Source of the DNA: Oculatella sp. LEGE 06141
GTDB taxonomy: Bacteria > Cyanobacteriota > Cyanobacteriia > Elainellales > Elainellaceae
Length of the DNA: 64,000 nt
NCBI RefSeq assembly: GCF_015207605.1
Contig: NZ_JADEWO010000011.1
Span: 62,001 to 126,000, forward strand
Direction: 5' to 3'
In this document: piece after piece, positions 7,210 through 16,073 of the stretch
Layout of the letters: each line of letters begins with the position of its first letter
How positions within the stretch are numbered: position 1 is the first letter of the stretch
Notes under the pieces: generated by a model
What the model was told of the DNA's origin: nothing
The model's database searches: none
Seen by the model: the letters and a program-made list of their open reading frames with translations, nothing else
Translations under genes and position numbers: made by a program

Positions 7210-8052
7210 TTAAAACGACCTCCCACGCTCATCCGGTTCATCGTCATCAATCTGCACGTTCTGTCGAATCGCATCATAGAGTTGCCGTAGCTTCTGAAGC
7301 GCCCGGTATCCGCGCTGACGAGCCGCGTTCGCATTGAGCGCCGCCTCGTTTGGGTTGGATAACGCTTCGCCAATTTCCTGCCACGCCTGATGCTTCAGCA
7401 CTCTGGCATGTAAAATTTGGCGATCGTCATAGCTCAACTGCTCTAGAGCGAGCCGCATGGCTTTTCGATCTTCAGCAAAGATCAAATCAGAGAAAACCTC
7501 ATCACCCGGAGAGAACCCTTCGCCGTCCAACTTGGGTTTGTCTAGTTTGTCTTGTTTGCGCCGTAAATCGCGGATGACATTCAAACAGGTGGATCTCAAC
7601 CAGGGCAACGGTTTTTCAATGATGGTGCCCAATTCGATTCGCCTGATGCCGATCGCATAGGCTTCAGCCATAATCTCCTTAACTTCATAGGTGCCGTAGA
7701 GCCGATGTTGGCGCAGGGTTCGGGTGACACTTGCCAACAGAGAACGGGCATCTGGATTCTCAATATCGAATAGTGCTTGAATCGCAATGTCAAATTTTCG
7801 CTTATTGTCACGCTGTCGATTTAATTCCTCAATCACCTCCAGGCACGTTGTTTTAAGCCACGCTAAGTGAATTTCAACCACTGAATCCGCCGTAAGCCAA
7901 CCTTCGTTGCGGCTACAGGCTTTATCCAGAATGTCATCGACGTTACAGATTTCAGCCAGTTGATACAGTTCCAACGATCGTTGAATAAACGCCTTGAAGG
8001 AGTCTATATCAGGATGTTCAGAATCAAAACGAAGTTGAAATTTGCTTGCCAT
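7210..8052 (-). CDS. Sigma-70-family factor with duplicated region 2
   Basis: 280 residues from ATG 8052; upstream in-frame Met codons fall inside the preceding gene. Two sigma-2-like blocks are visible. Copy 1 (36-83) has VDDILDKA and AWLKTTCLEVIEELNRQRD; copy 2 (121-171) has VKEIMAEAY and PWLRSTCLNVIRDLRRKQD. Aligned by eye, the motif WL+(T/S)TCL-VI-(E/D)L-R occurs in both. A sigma-4-like helix-turn-helix domain (197-262) has LSYDDRQIL and WQEIGEAL...AARQRGYRALQKLR. Typical short sigma factors have one region 2, so copy 1 is probably a degenerate duplicate. The gene follows a peptidoglycan-binding-domain gene by 4 bases, so translation is probably coupled. It may act as an alternative sigma factor or as a sigma-like regulator. 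Confidence 0.75.
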   Translation of the reverse strand: MASKFQLRFDSEHPDIDSFKAFIQRSLELYQLAEICNVDDILDKACSRNEGWLTADSVVEIHLAWLKTTCLEVIEELNRQRDNKRKFDIAIQALFDIENPDARSLLASVTRTLRQHRLYGTYEVKEIMAEAYAIGIRRIELGTIIEKPLPWLRSTCLNVIRDLRRKQDKLDKPKLDGEGFSPGDEVFSDLIFAEDRKAMRLALEQLSYDDRQILHARVLKHQAWQEIGEALSNPNEAALNANAARQRGYRALQKLRQLYDAIRQNVQIDDDEPDERGRSF

Positions 8053-8056
8053 AGGT

Positions 8057-8632
8057 TCACCCAGATTGAAGAGCAGAGAAGGTTTGCCAACCCGGTATAC
8101 CGTCGTCCTTAAGTTGCTGAGATTTTTGAAATTCTTTGACAGCCGAGACAGAAAGCTGGCCAAATTCGCCATCAATGGCTCCCTGGTAGAACCCCTGCTT
8201 GGTTAACTGTCGTTGTACTTCCTCCCGAAATTGTCTGATAGCCGCCACCGAGCGATCGCCCCAGACACCATCAATCGGACCATCATAAAACCCTTGATCC
8301 TGTAAAAGGCGTTGGGTTTCGGAACGGGATTCCTGCTCAAATAACGTCTGCTCTAGGTGCTCTCTCAGCCATGCCTGCTGATCTTTGTACTGCTCGACAA
8401 ACTGTTCATCCAGCAGGCCAATTCGTTTTCCCCAGATGCGGTCAAACTCATTAATGAGAAAGTTTAGCAGTGAGTCTTGTTCTGCCATGGTGTAAATGGC
8501 TTCCAAACAATCCGCATCGTCCTCGCTTAGCTCGCTACAAAGTGCCAGCCTGCGATACTCTTTCAAGGTAGGAATATAGACTTGAAAAGCTTCAATCAAC
8601 CGATCAATCCAGTCTTCTATCGAAGAATCCAT
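8057..8632 (-). CDS. Protein with two peptidoglycan-binding-1 repeats, no signal peptide
   Basis: 191 residues from ATG 8632, which has GGAG 8 bases upstream; a TTG 27 bases earlier is rejected. The N-terminal ~100 residues are all-helical, acidic and unrecognised (IEDWIDRLIEAFQ..., DRIWGKRIGLLDEQFVEQY). Two PG-binding-1 motifs follow: QGFYDGPIDGVWG (about 112) and QGFYQGAIDGEFG (about 145), the second completed by KEFQKSQQLKDDGIPG. There is no signal peptide or membrane helix, so the protein is predicted to be cytoplasmic, which is unusual for this wall-binding repeat. It is first in the operon with the sigma factor and may modulate it; that is inference from position. Confidence 0.75.
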   Translation of the reverse strand: MDSSIEDWIDRLIEAFQVYIPTLKEYRRLALCSELSEDDADCLEAIYTMAEQDSLLNFLINEFDRIWGKRIGLLDEQFVEQYKDQQAWLREHLEQTLFEQESRSETQRLLQDQGFYDGPIDGVWGDRSVAAIRQFREEVQRQLTKQGFYQGAIDGEFGQLSVSAVKEFQKSQQLKDDGIPGWQTFSALQSG

Positions 8633-8855
8633 AGCAGTCACTCCTTCAGTCTTATCCAAGCACAGCTTTAGTGAATGAGCGGCTTTCCATCAGCAATGGA
8701 TGTCTACCCGCTACATACTGTTGTGCCGGAAACCGAGCCAATGTTACTGAAGCGCCGCTGAAATTGTCTGTCGTCTCGTAACACATTGCCGAAATTCCAC
8801 ACATACAAACAAAGGCGAGCAAATTTAGCTCACTGCATGGTAGAAAGAGGTTGAA

Positions 8856-9410
8856 ATGAATGGACTGAATCTGGAAACTCGTCCGTCTAGCGCCACTGTA
8901 GAACAGACTATAGCTGGCAACGTCTCTCGGTTCAAATCCAATCGGAATAAGGATAGGGTTCTTCCCCAGCCGAATATTGTGCTGCTAGATGGCGATCGCC
9001 TGTCTCCTGGTTTAATTGACGCGTTAGCAGAGGCACAAAACGACTGGATCAGTCTATTGCATCCCGATTGGGAACTAGAAATAGATGATCCCAGGGGCGT
9101 GGGTATTGCCGACTCCAACCGAGCTAAAACGCGGGATCACCTTACCGTTCAAGAACTGGTCGCTTTAACCCGCCCGGTACCGTACCAATCCACCACAATC
9201 GACCAACAGGTCTATTGGACACACACGCGTTGCTTACAGGTCATTGGCTTTGGTCGATCCAGGCTGGTCGTTAGCTTTAGCCATTATCCACATAAGGGCG
9301 ATCCGGTAGCATTCCTTACCAATCGGCTAGATTGGTCGCCGCGCAAGGTTATGCTGCACTGGTTACGCTGTTCTTCGCCGAGTGGTCTTTGCTCAAGCCA
9401 GGCTCTTTAA
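8856..9410 (+). pseudogene. IS701/IS4-like transposase remnant
   Basis: An open frame of 184 codons whose residues 100-172 read like the internal part of cyanobacterial IS701/IS4-type transposases: LTVQELVALTRPVPY, then [39 protein letters not shown] and the RKVM segment. In intact relatives this is followed by a RWPIETFY-type catalytic block, but here the frame runs off into unrelated residues after HWLR and stops. The N-terminal catalytic half is also missing. No flanking inverted repeats were found. The fragment sits 18 bases from the tRNA-Ser gene. A retained small protein cannot be excluded because the frame is open with an AGAGG site near the start. Confidence 0.55.
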
Positions 9411-9427
9411 AGATGACCCATTGCAAA

Positions 9428-9512
<85 letters not shown>

Positions 9513-10044
9513 AGGTAATAGTTGCGGATGCGGTTCGCTGTGTTTGGCAAGCTGTACACAGTCACGAGTTTAGCAAACGCAATCAGTCTTTTAGTTTACG
9601 CCAAATTGGCTGTCATTGGGCTAGCGTTTTCACTTTTCTATGATATCCAGCGATCGCCGCTTCTCCCGGTTCCGGGTTCCGGTTATTGGTTGAAGACGTG
9701 TGGTGACTGCCCAAGGCTGAACCCAACTTCAGCAGCAACCAGCGGATGAGATGGTGCCAGCTCAGAGGGTGATTTAAAGGTGCGGTCGAGCCGCCCCCTT
9801 TTCTAGCTTGCCGCAGGTGCTAAGTCCCCAAAGGTTGGAAATTTAGGGGGCGAATGCAGCACATTGGATACTTTTAAAACACCCTTTAAGTAAAATTGAA
9901 GCATTATGTACGAATGTAGGGCGATCGCGCCACGCTTGAGCAAATTCTATTCCTGTAGTAAATTTAGTTTAGATGTGTCAATAAACACATTTGGGTGTTT
10001 TAAGTAACCGTGTTCCTAGCCGTGCAGTAAGCACATCCAGCGCT
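9513..10044. other. Intergenic stretch containing a decayed mobile element
   Basis: About 530 bases between tRNA-Ser and the next gene. It holds the decayed element at 9765-9886; I see nothing else that can be named. Confidence 0.5.
9765..9886. mobile_element. Decayed GAGGATG-family MITE, short copy
   Basis: The left end GAGGGTGATTTAAAGG (9765) and the right end CTTTTAAAACACCCTT form imperfect inverted repeats like those of the intact copies. The flanking triplets are TCA and TAA, so the duplication is no longer perfect. The interior shares CCGCAGGTGCTAAG with the copy at 36164 and GGGGGCGAATGCAG with the copies at 34220 and 36164. 122 bp, non-coding. Confidence 0.7.
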
Positions 10045-10626
10045 ATGTTGACCAACCTAGATTTGATGCGAACGTTTGTGCAAAGTTCTCTGCAAAATCA
10101 GGACGTGTTGCTGGCAAATCCAGAGCTACAGGCACAGACGGTGTGCAACAACAATCAACTCACCGCTAAGAAGGAAGGCGTGCTGGCCATCGCCAAACTC
10201 AAGGAAACACCGCCTCACTTTCTGGTAAAGGCGGGAACATCCAGTTGGGAATGGATGAACCAGGTATTAGCCGAGCACAACTTCTTGCTTACCGGGGAAG
10301 CGGATAAAAATTCGTTCTATCAATTTCGTACGTGTCAGGTGCCGCAGGGATATCGGATGCACTGCACCAAGTCAGTGATTCTCTGGCGAGCCTGGTGGAA
10401 ATACAGCAGACATGCGGCACAATTAGGCATTCCGCTAGATTTGCTTATCCGTACCCGCGCGTCGTGGTATCCCATTCGTGATTTAGTGATCAGCAACGGG
10501 GTGCTTTACATCAAAACCCTGGGAACCGAACTGCAAGTCCATGCCGACGACTTAATTACATGGCTGAGTAAAACGAAAGCAACCCCGCAAGAGTTCACTC
10601 AGCCCTCTGCCAGACCCGCCCGCTAA
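10045..10626 (+). CDS. Conserved-looking protein of unknown function
   Basis: 193 residues from ATG 10045; no strong ribosome site decides the start, and a TTG upstream is possible. The protein is soluble, with a helical N-terminal third and a C-terminal two-thirds rich in Trp, Tyr and Cys (SSWEWMNQVL, YRMHCTKSVILWRAWWKY, RTRASWYPIRDLVI, LQVHADDLITWL). The composition is that of a real globular protein. I do not recognise the family. It is convergent with the phosphoesterase gene, 52 bases away. Confidence 0.55.
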   Translation: MLTNLDLMRTFVQSSLQNQDVLLANPELQAQTVCNNNQLTAKKEGVLAIAKLKETPPHFLVKAGTSSWEWMNQVLAEHNFLLTGEADKNSFYQFRTCQVPQGYRMHCTKSVILWRAWWKYSRHAAQLGIPLDLLIRTRASWYPIRDLVISNGVLYIKTLGTELQVHADDLITWLSKTKATPQEFTQPSARPAR

Positions 10627-10678
10627 ATCACGGTTTTTTGCAGCCGTGCGTCCAGCGAGCCGCACAACACCCGTTGCC

Positions 10679-11611
10679 TTAGCTTGATGCCAGATGGGCA
10701 GCCGTGCGATCGCCCTCATACAGTACCGTTTGCTCACTGATTTCAAACTGGGGGTTGAGCCAAACCAGTGAGGCTTTTGTAACGCTGCCCGCCCGTAGCG
10801 ACACCAGCGAAAAGTTTCGCTGCCGCCCTTCTGCTGTGTCAATAATGCGGGGCACGCTGGCTGCATTAAGATACACCGTCCCAAGGTCAGAATGTACCAT
10901 CGTGCGATGCTGTTTACTGTGGCGAAGCTGGTGATGCATATGCCCAAAGGTCACCAGCGGAATCGATTTTCCGAGTGCCCGCGTCTGTGCGATCGCCAGA
11001 GCTAGGTCAGGATCGCCATGATCGCCGCCAATCGGGTTCCAGTCGCGTCCGCAGGGATCTTCAGCGCGATCGCCCAACCCGGTAGGGCCACAGTGTCCAA
11101 CAAAAATAACTGTGTTAAAAGCGGCCTGTCGAGCTGCTGCAACAATTTTTGCCGTCGATTCTTCAAAGTTGCTGACGTGATATCGAGTTTGATAAAAGTC
11201 CGAATTTTTCCAGACAGAGCCGCCCCAGCTAAAGGGTCGCCCGCCCACTACCGACAACTGTAATTCGGGCACATCCAGCACCCCGTAACCGATGTGAGCT
11301 GCTCCCAACAGATCGAGCTGTTGCTGAACTCGATCTTCTAGCCTGTGGTCATAGGGGCTGCGCTTTCTGCCCCAGTCAGAGGCGGTATACCAGGCATCGT
11401 GATTGCCCAAGATCGCTGCTTTGGGGATGTTTAAATTGGCGATCGCCCGCACAACGTCCACCGATTCGTTACCAAAATCACCCACTAATACTACTAAATC
11501 AACCCCTAAATGATTCAGGGCTGCCTCATCGTCAGCATCCCAACGATCGTGGACATCTCCCACTACCGCCAGGGTGAACGTTTTGTCTAGATGAGGTTGA
11601 TGGCTGACCAT
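10679..11611 (-). CDS. Calcineurin-like metallophosphoesterase (TIGR04168-like)
   Basis: 310 residues. The metal-binding motifs are all present in order: GDVHDRW (18-24), GDFGNE (44-49), GNHDAW (69-74), then VGHCGPTG, and GHMHH near residue 225. The two aspartates, asparagine and histidines would bind two metal ions at the active site. The layout fits a family specific to cyanobacteria and plastids whose substrate is not established. LabA lies 116 bases upstream on the same strand, so the two may be co-transcribed. No signal peptide, so cytoplasmic. Confidence 0.85.
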   Translation of the reverse strand: MVSHQPHLDKTFTLAVVGDVHDRWDADDEAALNHLGVDLVVLVGDFGNESVDVVRAIANLNIPKAAILGNHDAWYTASDWGRKRSPYDHRLEDRVQQQLDLLGAAHIGYGVLDVPELQLSVVGGRPFSWGGSVWKNSDFYQTRYHVSNFEESTAKIVAAARQAAFNTVIFVGHCGPTGLGDRAEDPCGRDWNPIGGDHGDPDLALAIAQTRALGKSIPLVTFGHMHHQLRHSKQHRTMVHSDLGTVYLNAASVPRIIDTAEGRQRNFSLVSLRAGSVTKASLVWLNPQFEISEQTVLYEGDRTAAHLASS

Positions 11612-11727
11612 ACCTGCTCCCGTGTAATTCCTTTTCCAGGATAGGCAAGCAATCTCAGTTTTTGCAGCAGGTTGACATTGGAGGGAACAATTTCTGTTTC
11701 CCTATACCCCACATCTCCTAACCCAAT

Positions 11728-12246
11728 TTAGTTATCTACCTTCTCGATATGGGAGCGAATATCGTTCAAATCAATGTAGCGATCGGTGGCATTTCGCAGC
11801 TCTCTGGCAATCATTCCTTCTGTCGAAACAACCGTAATATGAGTGTTTTTGGAGCGCAATAGCTCGATCGCCCGTTCAAAGTCACCATCACCACTAAACA
11901 AAATGACCCGGTCATATTGCTCAACGGTATTAAACATGTCTACGACGATTTCAATATCTAAATTTGCCTTTTGAGAATAGCGCCCCGAATTATCGTCATA
12001 GTACTCTTTGAGAATTTTAGTGCGAACGGTGTAACCCAGGCTGATTAAGGCATCTCTAAATCCACGCTGGTCTTGAGGGTCTTTTAATCCGGTGTACCAA
12101 AAGGCATTGATTAACGTCACCTCAGAATCACTCGTAAAGTAAGACAATACCCGCCTTGGATCAAAGAACCAACCGTTTTTTTGTTGAGCGTAGAACATGT
12201 TGTTCCCGTCTACAAATATAGAAAGACGGTTTGAAGTGAACGACAT
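11728..12246 (-). CDS. LabA-like NYN domain protein
   Basis: 172 residues, nearly all one NYN domain (PIN-like nuclease fold). The acidic positions expected of the family are visible: FVDGNN (12-17), the DIEIVVDMF segment in the middle, and FSGDGDFERAI later. LabA in Synechococcus elongatus is a negative-feedback component of circadian (KaiC) output, and NYN proteins are predicted RNases. Paralogues are common in cyanobacteria, so the clock role of this copy is only inferred. The start is the ATG at 12246. Confidence 0.85.
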   Translation of the reverse strand: MSFTSNRLSIFVDGNNMFYAQQKNGWFFDPRRVLSYFTSDSEVTLINAFWYTGLKDPQDQRGFRDALISLGYTVRTKILKEYYDDNSGRYSQKANLDIEIVVDMFNTVEQYDRVILFSGDGDFERAIELLRSKNTHITVVSTEGMIARELRNATDRYIDLNDIRSHIEKVDN

Positions 12247-12793
12247 AAAAACTTAGACCTAAAATTTTTAGCGAGGAATTAAACTAAAATCGCCCGAACT
12301 AAGCAGGCTGATTTTGCAAGATAGTTACTACTGAATTTTGAGCGACTTGACCATGAATCAAAGTATTCTAGCCTACTAAGATTTTGGGTCTTTTCACTCC
12401 TAACACTCTGCAATTGCAAAATGTACCGTGTTGACTGTAGGGGTTGGCTGGTATAAAAGCGACGCTGGTTGTAGCAACACGCTCAACCCGTTAACCGATG
12501 GATTTGCTCTACGATCTGCTCTACGACTATAGTTACGAAAAACGCACCCTTTGATGTACTGTACCGATACAGGTATAAATTTCCTGATATTTTCATTCCT
12601 ATCTGTACTATCTCTAAGAAACTGTAAGTCCAGCTTTGAAAGGGCTACAACTCTACAACGTTGAAATATTTTTAATTATAAATAGTCTCCTTTGTGCCTT
12701 CCAAAAATCGGCGTATTTTTTATGTTCAAACTATCACCGCTTTAGGGAGTGTGCCTGTGCAAAAATTACGTCGATCGCCCATGCATCTCGCTC
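12247..12793. other. Intergenic stretch, no gene seen
   Basis: About 550 AT-rich bases upstream of the labA-like gene. It should hold that gene's promoter, but no element is clear enough to place. A short frame at 12694-12879 overlaps the end of the sulfurtransferase gene and is rejected. Confidence 0.5.
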
Positions 12794-13624
12794 CTACAAG
12801 TAAGAACACCAATCGCTCCAACTTCCGGCGTATAGTTTTCCGACCGAAATACCTGCCAGTTCCAGCGACAGCAAGTTAACGCACGCTGTTACGCCAGAAC
12901 CGCAATACACCAATACTTCCCCTGATTGTTCAAGAGCGCTCCAACGGTGCTGTTGTTCCAGCGGGGGGCGAATGTATCCTTGAGCGTCTGTAACGTCCAT
13001 CCACGGGTAGTTTGCAGCACCCGGAATGTGGCCGGCGATCGGGTCGATTGGTTCTCGTTCGCCCCGATATCGCTCGGCTTCGCGGGAATCTACCAGAGCC
13101 ACATTGGGCAGGTCTTTGCGGTCTTTAACTGTTTTAATATCAACCACCCAGTCTGAGCGCACCTGCGGCACAAACTCACCGGACTGCGGCTGTGGAATGG
13201 CAGAGGTTACCGGGTATCCTGCGGTTTGCCAGGCGCTAAACCCTCCATCCAACACCGCCACGTGGTCGTAGCCCATATAGCGCAGCAACCACCAAAAGCG
13301 AGCCGCAAACGCCAAACGAGAATCATCATAGGCCACCACGACCTTGGGCGTTGCAGCCGTGTTACTAATGCCACAGGCGGCCAGCTTGGCGGCCAGGGTG
13401 GGTGGATCGGGTAGGGGGTGCCGCCCGCCGTGGGGTGCTACCGGACTCGACAAATCGCGGTTCAAATCAAAGTAGTAAGCTCCGGGGATGTGAGCCGCTT
13501 CGTACTGTTGCCGACCTGAGGTTGGGTCGGCCAGGGCAAACCGACAGTCTGCGATCGCCACCTGTGGATCGCTGAGGTGTTGCACCAGCCACTCGGCAGA
13601 AACAATTGAAGTTAAAAGGGTCAT
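12794..13624 (-). CDS. sseA: Two-domain rhodanese sulfurtransferase
   Basis: 276 residues, the usual length for thiosulfate/3-mercaptopyruvate sulfurtransferases. The first, inactive rhodanese domain covers about 1-140 (ADCRFAL, GAYYFDLNRDLS, RHPLPDP). The second (155-276) has the active cysteine Cys241 in YCGSGVTACVN. A CGSGVTA loop is typical of mercaptopyruvate-type enzymes, while thiosulfate-type enzymes usually have CRKGVTA, so a mercaptopyruvate donor is favoured. It transfers a sulfane sulfur to thiophilic acceptors in the cytoplasm. A lone gene, divergent from the MnmC-like gene. Confidence 0.85.
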   Translation of the reverse strand: MTLLTSIVSAEWLVQHLSDPQVAIADCRFALADPTSGRQQYEAAHIPGAYYFDLNRDLSSPVAPHGGRHPLPDPPTLAAKLAACGISNTAATPKVVVAYDDSRLAFAARFWWLLRYMGYDHVAVLDGGFSAWQTAGYPVTSAIPQPQSGEFVPQVRSDWVVDIKTVKDRKDLPNVALVDSREAERYRGEREPIDPIAGHIPGAANYPWMDVTDAQGYIRPPLEQQHRWSALEQSGEVLVYCGSGVTACVNLLSLELAGISVGKLYAGSWSDWCSYL

Positions 13625-13808
13625 GCAAACGTAAAGTGAAAACGAGGTGTGGTAGGTCTGAACAGATATTCTAAAGGGTAGACAATAATAGAGTTGCGTT
13701 AGTTGACTCTAGCGATTGCATCTTTTGCGTTTGGCGCGGGTCGTCCGTTGAGCCAGAATACCCTTTATTATTAAGAATTTTCTTCTAAAAGACGTATTGC
13801 AGACCGCT

Positions 13809-14744
13809 ATGGACATCGTGCCCACAGCCGAACAGGTTTCCCTTCCACTGGTGTCAGAATTCGTTCCAGAATCAACGGCGGACGGCTCGTTTACCTTCTT
13901 TTCGGCTGAATTTGGCGAGTTTTTTCACAATCGCCACGGTGCCTGTCTGGAAGCCAGGTCAATTTATGTAGATGCGATCCGGCTTCCGGAGATGGCGCAA
14001 CGGTCTACTGTGCGATTGCTAGATGTTTGCTATGGGCTGGGATATAACACGGCAGCAGCCCTGGAAACCATTTGGGCGGTCAACCCCAACTGCCAGGTGG
14101 AATGGATCGGCCTAGAACTCAACCCCACTATTCCCAACGCGGCGATCGCCCACAATGTACTGACCTGCTGGCCTGCTGCCATTCAAGCCATTCTAGTGGA
14201 ACTGGCATCGTCGCATCAGATCAACGGCGATCGCCTTCAGGCGAGGCTGCTGATTGGCGATGCGCGTCAGACGCTGCAACAGGTTCACCACTCTGGGTTC
14301 CAAGCCGACGCTATTTTTCTCGACCCGTTTTCTCCGCCTCACTGTCCGCCATTGTGGACGATCGAATTTTTAGGACTACTGGCTCGCTGTTTGCACCCAG
14401 ATGGCAAACTGGCTACGTACTCCTGTGCAGCAGCCGTCAGAACTGCGCTGCACGCTGCTGGGTTACATATCGGTTCCTTGCCCGGTGTTGGGCGGCAATC
14501 TCCTGGAACGATCGCCAGTTTCAACCCAGCCGTTCTGCCTTCTCTATCGCGCAAAGAGCAGGAACATCTACGCACCCGTGCCGCAATCCCCTATCGCGAT
14601 CCAAGCTTGACCGATTTCGCTGAAACCATCTTGCAGCGCCGACAGGCCGAACAGCAAGGGTGCGGCCTGGAGCCAACCTCACACTGGCGAAAACGGTGGG
14701 CAGCAACCCCACCTCATCAGGCCAGCCCGGAGTCTTGCCTGTAA
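13809..14744 (+). CDS. MnmC/MnmD-like tRNA methyltransferase
   Basis: 311 residues from ATG 13809. It starts with the family signature GSFTFFSAEFGEFFHNRHGA, has a Rossmann motif I (LLDVCYGLGYNTA), an acidic position after strand 2 (IGLELNP), and the catalytic-region motif FLDPFSPPHCPPLW, which matches the DxFxPxxNPxLW element of MnmC. In bacteria this domain methylates 5-aminomethyl-2-thiouridine at position 34 of tRNA using S-adenosylmethionine. The FAD oxidase domain of bifunctional MnmC is absent, so this is the MnmD-only form. A TTG at 13797 is an alternative start. Confidence 0.85.
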   Translation: MDIVPTAEQVSLPLVSEFVPESTADGSFTFFSAEFGEFFHNRHGACLEARSIYVDAIRLPEMAQRSTVRLLDVCYGLGYNTAAALETIWAVNPNCQVEWIGLELNPTIPNAAIAHNVLTCWPAAIQAILVELASSHQINGDRLQARLLIGDARQTLQQVHHSGFQADAIFLDPFSPPHCPPLWTIEFLGLLARCLHPDGKLATYSCAAAVRTALHAAGLHIGSLPGVGRQSPGTIASFNPAVLPSLSRKEQEHLRTRAAIPYRDPSLTDFAETILQRRQAEQQGCGLEPTSHWRKRWAATPPHQASPESCL

Positions 14745-15029
14745 CGAATTAAACTGGCGGCTTCAGGAAAAACAGCCGCATTATTGCGTTAAAAGCGGGT
14801 TTGTTTAAAGTTCTTAGTATCCGTTTAACCTCGTACAGATTTGGGTTCAATATTCGCAATTTCGCACATTTTTCGAATAGGGATGTTATAAGCAAGGTGG
14901 AGAGAACTCCAGCCACGGCTGGAACGTTCTCATGAAGTTTTCCTCACTCTGATTAATTCATCTGAGGCGATCGCAATGCAATTGGACCTGTCTGGCGATC
15001 GTCTGTCGATATTGTCGTAAGGAGATTTT

Positions 15030-15233
15030 ATGCAGTACCTGCTCATGGATGCTCATCAACGCTTTATTGGTACCTTTCAAGCAAAACAGCCGATTGCAAT
15101 CGGGGACACGTTTCAAAGTCCAACAGCGCAAACTTACACAGTGGTCGGGTTAAACTTATCGAGCCGACACAACTCACAGTTACCGTCTCTAACGGTCATT
15201 CCGGTTAAAGATTCCTCCCTGCAAGCGTCTTAA
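15030..15233 (+). CDS. Small conserved-type protein, 67 residues
   Basis: A strong AAGGAG lies just before ATG 15030, which makes this short frame credible. The product is small, mostly beta (YLLMDAHQRFIGTF, IGDTFQSPTAQTYTVVGLN), with no membrane segment. It reads like a small barrel or adaptor. I do not recognise a named family. A long-loop hairpin with GAGAGGGAG and CTCCCTCTC arms follows at 15289-15335. Confidence 0.65.
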   Translation: MQYLLMDAHQRFIGTFQAKQPIAIGDTFQSPTAQTYTVVGLNLSSRHNSQLPSLTVIPVKDSSLQAS

Positions 15234-15610
15234 TCACAACCCGCCCGTTCGGGATGACCCTCATGTTCGACGAACGGTTTAATTAGAGAGGGAGCCACCC
15301 GCGTCACTGGCCTCTGTGGGCTATCTCCCTCTCTCAACGAGTATTTAACAGTGCCAAGTTAACAAGTGCCAATAGTAGATTTGAGTCGTTCCCTGTTCTG
15401 GCGTGCCGCAGGCGCTCATCTTCAAATTTGGTGAACCTGGCAACAGATCTGGTTCGGAAAGTCCCAAGCCTGGGATATTGCAGGGACGATGCCGCACATT
15501 TGACACGGTGCAACCAATCTCTGAGCTTAATCGGGTGCGATCGCCTCTCTGCAAAAACGATGGCTTACGTCTAGTACAGCAGCACCAGGCGGGTTGTCAT
15601 CTTGGGTCGT
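15234..15610. other. Intergenic stretch with possible terminator and decayed element
   Basis: A GAGAGGGAG/CTCCCTCTC inverted repeat at about 15289-15335 may end the small gene. Bases around 15355-15535 keep fragments also found in the GAGGATG-family elements (TGCCGCAGGCGCT, GCCGCACATTTGA), consistent with an old, eroded copy. No clear ends remain. Confidence 0.45.
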
Positions 15611-15976
15611 TCATCCTCCACTAACCTTGGCCTTGTACCCTAACGCCACCAGCGCTTGCACAATTTTCTGGCTATGGTCGCCCTGAATTTCGATCTCGTT
15701 GTCTTTGACGGTTCCCCCGGCACCACACTGAGCCTTAAGCTGCTTCAAGAGAGACGCTAACGTTTCAGGCTTAGATTGAAACCCCGTAATCACCGTCACA
15801 GTTTTGCCTTTGCGTCCCTTGCGAGAGGCTTGCACCCTGACATTTTGCTGATTGGGCGGCAGTTCTTGAACGGGACGCTCAAACGCAGACGGATCGGCAG
15901 AATTGCCAAACTCCGAATACACTATCCGATTGGCTTTGGCGTTGGTTGTTTTGTCACTCTTGCGTTTCTCAGTCAT
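15611..15976 (-). CDS. SUI1/YciH-family translation factor
   Basis: 121 residues. The N-terminus is variable and charged; residues 50-121 form a SUI1 domain like eukaryotic eIF1, with VRVQASRKGRKGKTVTVITG, the long helix LASLLKQLKAQCGAGGTVKD and IEIQGDH..KIVQALVALGYK. In bacteria the protein is thought to bind the small ribosomal subunit and influence start-site fidelity, though it is not essential. Convergent with the small gene at 15030 and divergent from trpB, with about 97 bases for both promoters. Confidence 0.9.
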   Translation of the reverse strand: MTEKRKSDKTTNAKANRIVYSEFGNSADPSAFERPVQELPPNQQNVRVQASRKGRKGKTVTVITGFQSKPETLASLLKQLKAQCGAGGTVKDNEIEIQGDHSQKIVQALVALGYKAKVSGG

Positions 15977-16073
15977 GTTTAAACGGCTTTAATAATTCAA
16001 TTTGCTTCAAGACAGGATGAGATCTTTTTATAATGGTGGCTAATTTGTAACGCTCTTTATCATTCTAAAGTTT

